10,946 bases of DNA from CAYOBW01 sp964402115 (GCA_964402115.1 CAYOBW010000242.1:1-10946), one strand, 5' to 3'. Shown: positions 1-7,611, numbered from the stretch's first letter. Translations and numbers: made by a program. The notes: generated by a model from the sequence alone, not told the origin.

Positions 1-658
1 TCCAGGTGTGCATCGGCGCCAGGCCCATCTTCGTGCCGTAGCCGACCAGCAGCAGTACGAAGGCGGCATGCAGCCAGGGGCGCGACAACTGGGGCGCCAG
101 CCGCACGAGATCCTCCAGCAGCAGGGTCGGTTCCAGCCCCCCGTGCATCGACGAGTAGGCCAGGAAGAAGGAGCCGAGGAGCGCGAGCGCGATGCCCACC
201 GAGCCGATCAGCAGGTACTTCCAGGTGGCCTCCAGGGAGCGCGGGTTGTGGTTGAAGAACAGCAGCGGCGCCGTGGCCAGCGTGGTGGCCTCGATGGCCA
301 CCCACATGAGGCCGAGGTGATGCGACAGCACGACCAGGCTCATCATGCCCAGCATGCTCAGGAGACAGGCGCAGAAGACCCGGTTCTTGCGCTCGGGGCG
401 CAGGGCCAGGTAGGCGGGCGCGTAACAGGCGCAGATGGCGAACAAAACGCTGATCAGCCCCAGCACCAGCTTCCCAAGCGGATCCAGGACGAGCCAGCCG
501 TACATCGCCGTTACCGGGCCTCCCGTCAATGCCAGCGCGGTCAGGACCAGGTGCGCGAGCCCGCCCACCGGCAAGAGCCACGGGCGCCGGCTGTTGGACG
601 TCACGACGCCGGCCACGGCGGCGACGAAGATCGGCACGAGAATCAGAAGCCAGACCAT
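1..658 (-). CDS. hyfF: HyfF-type antiporter-like membrane subunit (N-terminal 219 residues, cut by window edge)
   Basis: Translating the minus strand from the ATG at 658 gives an open frame of 219 codons to the left edge. The protein is very hydrophobic. It has the features of the proton-channel subunits related to NuoL/M/N: a glutamate in 'WVAIEATTLATAPL' (E123), a lysine in 'EATWKYLLIGS' (K147), and 'GYGTKMGLAPMHTW' near the edge (K210 and H217). The 'GTKMGLAPMHTW' form is typical of HyfF, so I prefer HyfF over NuoN or HyfD. A strong ribosome site, AAGGAG, lies 6 bases before the ATG. The start is only 3 bases after the hyfE stop, so the two are co-transcribed. HyfF is expected to translocate ions in the membrane arm. 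E. coli HyfF has 526 residues, so more than half is missing here. Confidence 0.9.
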   Translation of the reverse strand, partial: MVWLLILVPIFVAAVAGVVTSNSRRPWLLPVGGLAHLVLTALALTGGPVTAMYGWLVLDPLGKLVLGLISVLFAICACYAPAYLALRPERKNRVFCACLLSMLGMMSLVVLSHHLGLMWVAIEATTLATAPLLFFNHNPRSLEATWKYLLIGSVGIALALLGSFFLAYSSMHGGLEPTLLLEDLVRLAPQLSRPWLHAAFVLLLVGYGTKMGLAPMHTW

Positions 659-661
659 GAT

Positions 662-1303
662 CTACTCCTTCAATTCCGACAACATGCGGGTGCTGACCGA
701 GGAGAACTCCCGGCTGATCTTGTGGATGATGATCCCCATGACGAAGATGGCGACGAACAGATCCAGCAACACGCCCAGTTCCACGAGGAACGGGATTGCC
801 TCCATCAGCAGCAACCCGAAGATGAACACGCCGTTTTCGAGCACGAGATAACCCACTACCTGGCTGATCGCCTTGGCCCGCGTGGTGAGGATCAGGAAGC
901 CGGTCAATACCGTGGACAGCGCCGCCGGAATCACCAGCGAGCCGATGTGCTCGCGGGCGATCGGGAGCGTCTTGGCGAACAGCAGCGCCAAGGCTGTGCC
1001 AACCGCGCCGAGCAACAGTGACGTCACGAAGCCGACGATCGGCTCCACCTCGCGCCGGATTACGACCTCCCGGATTGCATGGAACAGCATGCGGGGGATC
1101 ACGATCCCCTTCAGCGCGACCGTCACGCCCGCCATCAGCAGGACCCAGACCATGAAGGTGCCGTGCGCCAGGACGACCATCGCCGCCAGCAGGATGCCCT
1201 GCGCCGCCACCGCCTGGATCAGGGTCCGCAGGCGGCTTGCGCCCAGCGCCACGAAGTTCAACAGCAGGATCAGAACCAGAATGGGATCGATCAGGGTCTG
1301 CAT
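662..1303 (-). CDS. hyfE: HyfE-like (NuoK-related) membrane subunit
   Basis: This 213-residue protein is almost entirely transmembrane and close to the length of E. coli HyfE (216). Family-like features are 'LNFVALGASRLRTLIQAVAA' (residues 15-34), a buried-looking lysine in 'TVALKGIVIPR' (K65), 'ISQVVGYLVLENGVFIFG' (146-163) and 'VELGVLLDLFVAIFVMGI' (174-191). NuoK-like subunits carry membrane carboxylates and link the antiporter-like subunits to the core of the complex; E156 and E175 are candidates here. The ATG follows the hyfC stop by 4 bases, and a GAGG ribosome site lies inside the end of hyfC. This indicates coupled translation. The family call is firm. Ion specificity (H+ or Na+) cannot be read from the sequence. 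Confidence 0.9.
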   Translation of the reverse strand: MQTLIDPILVLILLLNFVALGASRLRTLIQAVAAQGILLAAMVVLAHGTFMVWVLLMAGVTVALKGIVIPRMLFHAIREVVIRREVEPIVGFVTSLLLGAVGTALALLFAKTLPIAREHIGSLVIPAALSTVLTGFLILTTRAKAISQVVGYLVLENGVFIFGLLLMEAIPFLVELGVLLDLFVAIFVMGIIIHKISREFSSVSTRMLSELKE

Positions 1304-1307
1304 ACGA

Positions 1308-2216
1308 TTACCTCAACAGCAGGATGACACCGAACGCCGACAGCAGGCACGCTGCCAGCAGGAACGTGGGCACGAACACCATGCGGAAGCGCGCCATGAT
1401 CGATTCCACGACACCGACGGCAACGGCGAGCGCCAGCATGCCTGCGACGAAGAGGCCCCAGTCCAACCAGGGGCAGCCCGCTTCGAGCGGCACCACGACG
1501 CGCAGCACCAGCGCGCCCATCACGAAGAGTTTGACAGCGGCGCCGTACAGGATCATCCCGAACGCCGGTCCGCTGTGGTCGAGCACCATAACCTCATGGA
1601 TCATGGTCAGCTCCAGATGCGTGTTGGGGTCATCGAACGGGATGCGTGAATTCTCCACGAGCAGCACGATGAAGAGGCTGGCCGCAACCAGTACGAGCGA
1701 CGGGGCTGCCACCCCGGCGCCGAGGGGGAAGGTCCCGTCGAGCATCGTGGTCAGGCAGAGCGAGGACGATAGCTTCGCCAGCACCAGGAACCCGAAGAAA
1801 AGGGCCGGTTCCGCGAGGCACGCGAAAGTGACCTCGCGTGCCGCCCCCATGCCCTCGAAGGCCGAACCCGTGTCCAACGCGGCGGACGCCGTGAAGAACC
1901 GGCCCAGGGCGAACAGGTAGGTAAACAGGATCACATCGCCGCAGAACGAGACCGGCGCGCTGTGACCGCCGAAGGGTATCAGCATGCCGGCGAGCAGCGG
2001 CGTCGTCAGGCCGATCACCGGTCCTGCCCGAAAAACCCAGGTGGTGGTGGCGCTTAACACGGATCCTTTGCGCAGCAGCTTGATCAGGTCATGGTAAGGT
2101 TGCAGCAACGGCGGGCCGACCCGCCCCGCAAACAGGGCCTTGGTTTTGCCGATGACGCCCAGCAACAGCGGCGGCAGAACCACCAGCAGCAGAATATGCA
2201 CCAGCATGTCAATCAT
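1308..2216 (-). CDS. hyfC: HyfC/HycD-like (NuoH-related) membrane anchor subunit
   Basis: This 302-residue membrane protein matches the NuoH/HyfC family in length and motifs. 'GRVGPPLLQPYHDLIKLLRK' (31-50) is the first cytoplasmic loop. 'LDTGSAFEGMGAAREVT' (114-130) and 'AEPALFFGF' (135-143) follow. 'ENSRIPFDDPNTHLELTMIHE' (188-208) corresponds to the NuoH loop that contacts the catalytic arm, followed by 'LDHSGPAFG' (212-220). In complex I relatives this subunit docks the soluble hydrogenase or quinone module onto the membrane and starts the chain of charged residues. The ATG at 2216 has GGAAG about 8 bases upstream. Unlike its neighbours, this gene follows a 97-base GC-rich gap containing strong inverted repeats. 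It could belong to a hydrogenase or an Ehr complex. Confidence 0.92.
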   Translation of the reverse strand: MIDMLVHILLLVVLPPLLLGVIGKTKALFAGRVGPPLLQPYHDLIKLLRKGSVLSATTTWVFRAGPVIGLTTPLLAGMLIPFGGHSAPVSFCGDVILFTYLFALGRFFTASAALDTGSAFEGMGAAREVTFACLAEPALFFGFLVLAKLSSSLCLTTMLDGTFPLGAGVAAPSLVLVAASLFIVLLVENSRIPFDDPNTHLELTMIHEVMVLDHSGPAFGMILYGAAVKLFVMGALVLRVVVPLEAGCPWLDWGLFVAGMLALAVAVGVVESIMARFRMVFVPTFLLAACLLSAFGVILLLR

Positions 2217-2233
2217 AGCCGTCTTCCAACTCC

Positions 2234-2307
2234 GGCGGGCCGCGCCCGCCCTGCTCGATAGCCCCCGCGCGCCCCGCGGAGCGGCCGCCCGCCGCCTGCG
2301 CCGCGGG
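2234..2307. repeat. GC-rich inverted repeats in the gap before hyfC
   Basis: The 97-base space between the second HyfB-type gene and hyfC holds two dyads. GGCGGGC (2234-2240) and GCCCGCC (2244-2250) form a perfect 7-base stem with a 3-base loop, placed just upstream of the hyfC ribosome site. CCCGCGG (2273-2279) and CCGCGGG (2301-2307) form a second 7-base stem, and its 21-base loop contains a nested GCGGC/GCCGC pair. No T-run follows either one, so they do not look like intrinsic terminators. They could stabilise or mark a processing point in the mRNA, or tune hyfC translation. Base composition alone makes short dyads likely in such GC-rich DNA, so function is uncertain. Confidence 0.45.
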
Positions 2308-2316
2308 CCGAGCGGC

Positions 2317-4260
2317 TCATTTCCATAATAGCAACAGCATCAGGAACAGCACGATGTAGAACAGGTAGACCTGGATGTTGCCTGCCTGCAGAATCCGCAG
2401 CGCGTGCAGCAGTCTGGCGCTGAGCCGGAAGGCGGGCTTCAGCGCGGCATCGAGCACAATGTCAAGCGCGTGGCTGCGGAACCGGCTGCTGCCCGCAAAC
2501 ACGGGCCATTCGCCCGGGCTGTGCACGCGCGGGCGCTGCACCCATCTGAACATGACTCCCAGCATTTGCGCAAAGGAAGAAGCGGTATACTGCATCCGTG
2601 GCGTGGGCGCCGCGTAGCCGCAGTCCCAGGTGATGGCCTGGACCGCGCCGCCCCTTCGTACCCGACCCAGCAGCCCGGCGCTCGCGAGTCCGATCAGCCC
2701 GGTCAGAATCAGGCCCGTGACGCTGATCCAGCCCAGGGGGGCCAGCGTGAGCAGCGTCGGGGGGGGGGCGGACGAGGGCAGCCACACGTGTGCCGCCTGT
2801 TCGAGCACCGGCGCCACCAGCGCCGGCGCGAGGCCGATGAACAGGCAGCATCCGGCCAGGACCGCCATGGGCCCGGTCATGGCCGGCCCGACTTCGCTGG
2901 CGTGCTCCGCGTGCCGCGAGCGGGCGGCGCCGAGAAACACCGTGCCGAAGGCTTTCACGAAACAGGCCACGGCCAGCGCCCCGATCAGCGCCAGAGTGGG
3001 TGCCACCAGCGCGGTTCCGGACCAGGAGACCGCCTGCCCGATGCCCAGCGACCGGAAGGCCCCGAGGTAGATCAGCAGCTCGCTGACAAAACCGTTCAGC
3101 GGCGGAAGTCCGCAAATCGCCACCGCGCCCAGCGCGAAGCAGAAAGCGGTGCGTGGCATGCGCCGGGCCAAGCCGCCGAGGTGGTCGATGTCGCGCGTAT
3201 GGGTGGCGGAGATCACCGCGCCGGCGCTCAGGAATAGCAGGGCCTTGAACAGGCCATGATTCCACACATGCAGCAGGGCGCCGGCCAGTCCCAGCATGAC
3301 CCAGTCCGCGCAGTTCAGCGAGCGACCCACCAGCGCGATCCCCAACCCCATCACGATGATCCCGATGTTCTCGATGCTGTGGTAGGCGAGCAGTCGCTTG
3401 AGATCGTGCTGGCCCAGCGCCATGACCACGCCGAGTATGCCGGAAACGGCCCCTGCCACGAGCAGCGTTCCGCCCCACCAGGGCGGGGGGGCTGGCAGCC
3501 ACGCGCACATGCGCACGAGCCCGTAGATACCGATCTTGATCAGCACCCCCGACATCAGCGCCGACACGTGGCTCGGGGCCATGGCATGGGCGCCGGGCAG
3601 CCAGATGTGTAACGGCATCAGGCCAGCCTTGCAGCCGAACGCCGTGAGGGACAGCAGAAAAAGGGCCGAGGCCATTCCCGCAGACACGGCATCGGCGGGC
3701 AGCGGTCCCAGGGCGTAGGAGCCTGTTGCCACCCGTAGCAGGGCAAAAAGCGCGAACAGCGAAAGCGTGGACAGGTGGGTGGTGATCAGGTAGATCCAGC
3801 CCGCCTCCCGCACTTTGCGAGTTTCGTCTTCGGTTGTCACAAGGAAGAAGGCGCTCAACGCCATGACCTCCCAGCTCGTAAGGAAGAGCAGGGTGTTGGC
3901 GGAGATGGCCACTCCGGCCAGGGCGGCTGTGACCAGTCCGTAGAAAAGCCTTAACTTGCGGCCGTTGTGGGGGTGTCTGGCCTGGCTCCAGTACTCCATG
4001 CCGTAGATGGCGCCCAGTCCCGCCGTCAGGAAAATCGGGATCAGGAAGACGACCGCGATGCCATCGACGCGCAGGAGGTGCCCCGCGGGAGTCGGAAGCC
4101 ACCACGACCACAGCGCGCCTGCCAGTCCGGCCAGCGAGCCGACGATGGCCATGGCCGTGGCGATCCGTTGTCCCCGCGCGTCCACTGGCGAGAGCCACAG
4201 CCCCGGCACGCCACTCAAGGCATGCAGCGCCAGGCCGACGATGATCAGGCACTCATTCAT
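2317..4260 (-). CDS. Second HyfB-type antiporter-like subunit (paralogue of the gene upstream)
   Basis: This 647-residue membrane protein has the NuoL/M core: 'LFLTSWEVMALSAFFLV' with E131, 'AFGCKAGLMPLHIWLPGAHA' with K211 and H218, 'APSHVSALMSGVLIKIGIYG' (228-247) with K242, 'LLHVWNHGLFKALLFL' with H335 and K339, and 'CGLPPLNGFVSELL' (383-396). It ends with the HyfB/HycC-type C-terminal segment 'TWDCGYAAPTPRMQYTASSF' (544-563), which marks it as HyfB-like rather than HyfD. Its start overlaps the end of the preceding hyfB by 8 bases and has only a weak ribosome site (GGGTGA), which suggests translational coupling. It probably forms an additional ion-translocating module. It is clearly related to the upstream gene along its whole length, yet far from identical, so the duplication is not recent. 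Confidence 0.9.
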   Translation of the reverse strand: MNECLIIVGLALHALSGVPGLWLSPVDARGQRIATAMAIVGSLAGLAGALWSWWLPTPAGHLLRVDGIAVVFLIPIFLTAGLGAIYGMEYWSQARHPHNGRKLRLFYGLVTAALAGVAISANTLLFLTSWEVMALSAFFLVTTEDETRKVREAGWIYLITTHLSTLSLFALFALLRVATGSYALGPLPADAVSAGMASALFLLSLTAFGCKAGLMPLHIWLPGAHAMAPSHVSALMSGVLIKIGIYGLVRMCAWLPAPPPWWGGTLLVAGAVSGILGVVMALGQHDLKRLLAYHSIENIGIIVMGLGIALVGRSLNCADWVMLGLAGALLHVWNHGLFKALLFLSAGAVISATHTRDIDHLGGLARRMPRTAFCFALGAVAICGLPPLNGFVSELLIYLGAFRSLGIGQAVSWSGTALVAPTLALIGALAVACFVKAFGTVFLGAARSRHAEHASEVGPAMTGPMAVLAGCCLFIGLAPALVAPVLEQAAHVWLPSSAPPPTLLTLAPLGWISVTGLILTGLIGLASAGLLGRVRRGGAVQAITWDCGYAAPTPRMQYTASSFAQMLGVMFRWVQRPRVHSPGEWPVFAGSSRFRSHALDIVLDAALKPAFRLSARLLHALRILQAGNIQVYLFYIVLFLMLLLLWK

Positions 4261-6265
4261 GCATCACCCATCGGCGGATGACCAGCCAGCCAAACGCAGC
4301 CAGCAGGGTGAAGAGGAAGTACATCATGTAGAAGTGGATCTTGCCCAACTGCATCCAGCGCAGTCGCACGAAGTGGCCGACCGACCAATCGAAAAGGGGC
4401 CGGTATACGACCCGGCTCAACGCGTCGGTATAGCCGGACGCGAGGTTGCTTTCGGCGGGGAAGACGCCCCGCGGGGGCACGACTCGCGTGCGCGGGCGCA
4501 TGATCCGGGGGAAGAGGCAGGTCACCATCAACTCGGCAAACGAGTGCCCCGTGTACTGCATGCGCGCCGTGGGGGCCGGATACCCGCACCCCCAGGTGGC
4601 ATCCGCCGTCACACGCGCACGCCGTGGGAGGAAAACGGCCAGCGCGGCCACGGCGGCCAGCGCCAGCCAGATCACGAGGTTCAACAGGCCAAGCAGGGCC
4701 AGCGGCGAGCGGGACGAGTCCAGCGCAGCCAGGAAAGGCTGAACCGGCAGGCCGGAGATGGCTTCCACCGTCCGCGCGAAGGCGGCAATCAGTTCGCGAG
4801 GGAACACGGCGGCCAACCCGCAGCACCCGGCCAGGATGCTCAGCGGAACCGTCATGCGCGGCGACGACTCGTGGGCGTGCTGTGCTGCCGCGGTGCGGCC
4901 CTCCCCGAGGAGGACAATGCCGATCAGCCGGACGAAGCAGATCATGGCCATGCCTCCGACCAGGGCCAGCAGGCCCACCGCCAGCAGCAGGACCACCCGG
5001 CCGATCCCGGTGAATTCCAGTCCGCCCGTCAGCAGCGCCATGTAAATCAGCCACTCGCTGACGAAGCCGTTGAGCGGAGGCACGCCCGCTATCGCCACGG
5101 CACCCAACACCATGACGGCGCCGGTGCGGGGCATGCGCTGCAGCAACCCGCCCAGGTGCTCCATGTTCCTGCTGCCGGCGCCGTGCAGGATACTGCCCGC
5201 CCCCAGGAAGAGCAGGCCCTTCATCAGGGAATGGTTCCAGGTGTGCAGGAGGGAACCCGCAAGGCCGAGCGCGGCGACTTGGGGGTGTCCGCTGGTGAGC
5301 CCCCAGACCCCCACGCCCAGGGCCAGCACGATCAGCCCGATGTTCTCGATGCTGGAGTAGGCGAGGACACGCTTTACATCGCACTGGAACATGGCCAAGG
5401 CCACGCCAAGGAGCGCTCCGCCGAGACCGATGACTACCAGGGCGGGGCCCCACCATCCGGCTGGCGGCCCCAGGAAGATCATCGTGCGCAGGATGCCGTA
5501 GAGCCCAACCTTGATCATGACTCCAGACATCAAGGCCGACACATGGCTGGGCGCGGCCGGGTGCGCTTCGGGCAGCCAGACATGGAGCGGCACGAGGCCG
5601 GCTTTTGTGCCGAACCCGACTAGGGCCAGAGCGAAAATCGCGGTGGCGGTCGGGGCCGGCAAGCGCGCGCAGTCCATGAAGCGGTCGAAGTCGAGCGAGC
5701 CCGCGTGACGTCCCAGCAGGAGGAACAGCGCCAGCAGGAAGGCCGTGCCGAGATGCGTGGCGATCAGGTACACCCAGCCCGCCGTGCGAACGTCCGGCTT
5801 CTCATGCTCGAAGGTGACCAGAAAGAAGGCGGCGAGCGACATGACCTCCCAGGCAAACAGGAACAGCAGCGCCTGGCGGGCCACGAGCACCAGCGCCATG
5901 CCAGCGACGAACAGGTTGAAGAAGAACCATGATGCGCCGAGGGATCGGCGACCGCGCCAACCGGACAGGTATTCCCCGCCATAAATGGCGGCCAGGGGGG
6001 TCAGGATGAACACCGGCACCAGGAAGAAGGCCGAGAGTACGTCGAGCCTGACGTGGAATTCGCCGCCGGGTACCGGCCACGGCAGCCGCAACGAATCCGC
6101 CGGAGCGCCGGCGAGAACGTGCAGCGTTGGCCAGAGTCCGATTGCACAGCCCAGGCAGGCTGACGTGACGCCGCAGCGGGTTGCCCAGGTCGCCGAACGT
6201 CCGCCCAGCAGCGCCATACAGCCTCCAACCAGCAGGCATCCGATGGCCAGCAGCAGGCTAATCAT
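4253..6265 (-). CDS. hyfB: HyfB-like antiporter-like membrane subunit of hydrogenase-4-type complex
   Basis: The 670-residue length is nearly that of E. coli HyfB (672). The proton-channel core is intact: 'LFLFAWEVMSLAAFFLVTF' with E140, 'GFGTKAGLVPLHVWLPEAHP' (217-236) with K221 and H228, 'APSHVSALMSGVMIKVGLYG' (238-257) with K252, 'AYSSIENIGLIVLALGVGV' (302-320), 'LLHTWNHSLMKGLLFLGAGS' (339-358) with H345 and K349, and 'GVPPLNGFVSEWL' (394-406). The C-terminal part carries 'TWGCGYPAPTARMQYTGHSF' (557-576) and ends in a last membrane helix. The ATG at 6265 has GGAGG about 10 bases upstream, within a 68-base spacer after the HTH-EIIA gene. All key charged residues of an active channel are present. 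The function as an ion pump is inferred from the family. Confidence 0.93.
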   Translation of the reverse strand: MISLLLAIGCLLVGGCMALLGGRSATWATRCGVTSACLGCAIGLWPTLHVLAGAPADSLRLPWPVPGGEFHVRLDVLSAFFLVPVFILTPLAAIYGGEYLSGWRGRRSLGASWFFFNLFVAGMALVLVARQALLFLFAWEVMSLAAFFLVTFEHEKPDVRTAGWVYLIATHLGTAFLLALFLLLGRHAGSLDFDRFMDCARLPAPTATAIFALALVGFGTKAGLVPLHVWLPEAHPAAPSHVSALMSGVMIKVGLYGILRTMIFLGPPAGWWGPALVVIGLGGALLGVALAMFQCDVKRVLAYSSIENIGLIVLALGVGVWGLTSGHPQVAALGLAGSLLHTWNHSLMKGLLFLGAGSILHGAGSRNMEHLGGLLQRMPRTGAVMVLGAVAIAGVPPLNGFVSEWLIYMALLTGGLEFTGIGRVVLLLAVGLLALVGGMAMICFVRLIGIVLLGEGRTAAAQHAHESSPRMTVPLSILAGCCGLAAVFPRELIAAFARTVEAISGLPVQPFLAALDSSRSPLALLGLLNLVIWLALAAVAALAVFLPRRARVTADATWGCGYPAPTARMQYTGHSFAELMVTCLFPRIMRPRTRVVPPRGVFPAESNLASGYTDALSRVVYRPLFDWSVGHFVRLRWMQLGKIHFYMMYFLFTLLAAFGWLVIRRWVMHE

Positions 6266-6333
6266 GACGGCAGATCCTCCCGGCCGGCGCTGGGGAAGCT
6301 GAGATCATTGCATCCGCTCCGTCCGGTTGGAAT

Positions 6334-7014
6334 TCATGAGCGCTGCTGCGAAGCGGCCAGCGCGCGCGCTGCGGCCAGAATCTCTTCGCGTGACGCCTGC
6401 CGCGCGACGGCCGCCTTGAACGCGGGATCGCGCAGGGCGTGGGCCAGCCGTGACAACATGTAGAGGTGCACGCGGACCGTCGGGCTGACCAGCGTGAACA
6501 GGGTGTGCACCGACTGGCCGTCCAGCGCGCCGAATTCGATCGGCGTTTCCAGAAAGCACAAGCAGATGGCCGGATGGACCACCGACAGCACGATCGGGTT
6601 GCGCACGTGCGGGATGGCGATGCCGTCGCCGATGCCGGTGGAGGCCATCGACTCGCGCGCGAGCAGCACCCGCAGGAGGAACTCGCGGTCCATGTCGGGC
6701 GGCAGTTGCATGACGCCGACCACCGAGCGCAAGGCCGTCTCCTTGTCGTTTCCCGGCAAGCGGTGAAAAACCCCGCCCGCTTCGAGGGTATCCGCGAACT
6801 CGGGCATCAACTCGGCCGAGGCATCCGGCTCGGCAAACATCTCGGTCGAGACATTGATCTTCTGGGTATTGGCCCATTCCAGCAGTTCGGAGCGGTTGAA
6901 CCGGTACTGGTCATTGACCTTGTAGGCGGGAAGCTGACCTTGTTGGACCCACCGGTAGATGGATTTCTCCGAGACATTCAGGATCCGCGCCACATCACGC
7001 ACACGAAGTTGCAT
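6334..7014 (-). CDS. HTH (MerR/excisionase-like) - PTS EIIA type-2 fusion, probable regulator
   Basis: This 226-residue protein has two parts. Residues 1-50 look like an excisionase/MerR-type DNA-binding domain: 'VRDVARILNVSEKSIYRWVQ' (5-24), then 'GQLPAYKVNDQYRFNRSELL' (26-45). Residues about 73-220 match the EIIA domain of the fructose/nitrogen PTS (PtsN-like). 'STGIGDGIAIPHVRNP' (125-140) carries the expected phospho-acceptor His136, and 'PTVRVHLYMLSRLAHAL' has the second conserved His183. It has no membrane segment, so it is cytoplasmic. It heads the hyf-type operon, 68 bases before hyfB, with GGAGAG 8 bases before its ATG. By inference it senses phosphorylation state and controls this operon or modulates the complex directly. 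The domain calls are firm; the target is unknown. No EI, HPr or other PTS gene is in the window. Confidence 0.85.
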   Translation of the reverse strand: MQLRVRDVARILNVSEKSIYRWVQQGQLPAYKVNDQYRFNRSELLEWANTQKINVSTEMFAEPDASAELMPEFADTLEAGGVFHRLPGNDKETALRSVVGVMQLPPDMDREFLLRVLLARESMASTGIGDGIAIPHVRNPIVLSVVHPAICLCFLETPIEFGALDGQSVHTLFTLVSPTVRVHLYMLSRLAHALRDPAFKAAVARQASREEILAAARALAASQQRS

Positions 7015-7024
7015 AGTTCTTACT

Positions 7025-7044
7025 CTCCGGAGGGCGCCAGGCGC
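7025..7044 (-). promoter_or_regulatory. Inverted repeats over the leader of the HTH-EIIA gene
   Basis: Just upstream of the ATG at 7014 lie two adjoining dyads. CTCCGGAG (7025-7032) is an 8-base palindrome that contains the GGAG ribosome site of the gene. GCGCC-A-GGCGC (7034-7044) is an 11-base inverted repeat. The position fits an operator for autoregulation by the encoded DNA-binding domain, or a hairpin that partly hides the ribosome site. Both dyads are short and GC-rich, so chance is a real alternative. Confidence 0.3.
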
Positions 7045-7077
7045 AACCCGCCGTCATTACGCTTCCAGCATCCTGTC

Positions 7078-7093
7078 TGGCAGGGTAATGGCA
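7078..7093 (+). promoter_or_regulatory. Weak sigma-54-like -24/-12 site
   Basis: TGGCAGG, four bases, then TGGCA resembles the sigma-54 consensus TGGCACG-N4-TTGCA. The invariant GG (7079-7080) and GC (7091-7092) have the correct spacing. It points rightward, but the first rightward gene starts about 540 bases further on, which is long for a leader. No sigma-54 activator gene or enhancer site is visible. This could be a chance match. Confidence 0.2.
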
Positions 7094-7597
7094 ATCCAGA
7101 CGGCGCGGTACCCTCAGCTCGCCATGAACGAATCGAGCCGTCCCGACTCCAAACGCGGGTGCTTGGCGCGCTTCTTCGGCCGTCCGGGCGCCGCCTCTCG
7201 GCGAACGATCCGAAATGTCTGGCCGCAATCCGGCCGAAAACCGGGAACGCGCACGTGGGCATTCTCGCGCCGTGGCTGCACCGTAGTCCGAATACACGAT
7301 TGCCACCGACGCGCATGGATTACCAACGGGAAAAAAGGATAGCGGTTTGCGGCAAACGAATCAACGAGATTCAGGTAGCGCCTGCAAGCCAGACAGTGAA
7401 CGCGGGGCTGAATCATGGCGGACGCCACAGGTCCACCGGTTCGCGCCTGGATTGCTCCAGTGGTTGGAAACACACCGCCTACGGCCTCCCATGGAGTCTC
7501 CTCCCCCTACTCTGAATCGCAGATTGTGCTGCTTCCCATGCCGCCCCTGGTCTGGTACCCTTCCGCCCGGCTTTGGGCAGGTTGGCGCGTGGGCGGG

Positions 7598-7611
7598 TCC
7601 GCGCGCGCGGA
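7598..7611. repeat. 14-base perfect GC palindrome before the ligase gene
   Basis: TCCGCGCGCGCGGA is a perfect palindrome lying 32 bases before the ATG at 7644. It consists mostly of alternating CG, which is easy to get by chance in this composition. It might be a protein site or a hairpin in the leader of the polysaccharide operon. Confidence 0.3.

Noticed and set aside
8..1649. Long plus-strand open frames rich in Gln, His, Arg and Asp across 8-1021 and 873-1649
   Set aside because: They are antisense to clear hyfF, hyfE and hyfC genes and have the biased composition typical of shadow frames in high-GC DNA.
4007..5623. A 538-residue plus-strand open frame
   Set aside because: It is antisense to the well-supported hyfB gene. 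Its composition (His, Gln, Gly, Arg, Asp) is an artefact of the reverse frame and shows no family motif.
7040..7105. Sigma-70 promoter for the hyf-type operon (minus-strand TTGCCA with ATGCTG 17 bases on)
   Set aside because: The -10 element is too far from consensus to call.
7124..7342. Possible 72-residue plus-strand gene downstream of the sigma-54-like site
   Set aside because: It has no ribosome site, an Arg/Ser-rich composition, and is antisense to another weak frame.
7328..7360. Leftward terminator (GTTTG/CAAAC dyad with a nearby T-run on the minus strand)
   Set aside because: The stem is only 5 bases, the T-run is separated from it by several bases, and no leftward gene needs ending there.
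7114..7416. Possible small minus-strand gene with 'PDCGQTFRIVRREAAPGRPK' near its end
   Set aside because: The second half has coding-like third-position bias, but the first half does not. No good ribosome site is seen and I recognise no family. It could be a decayed or frameshifted fragment.
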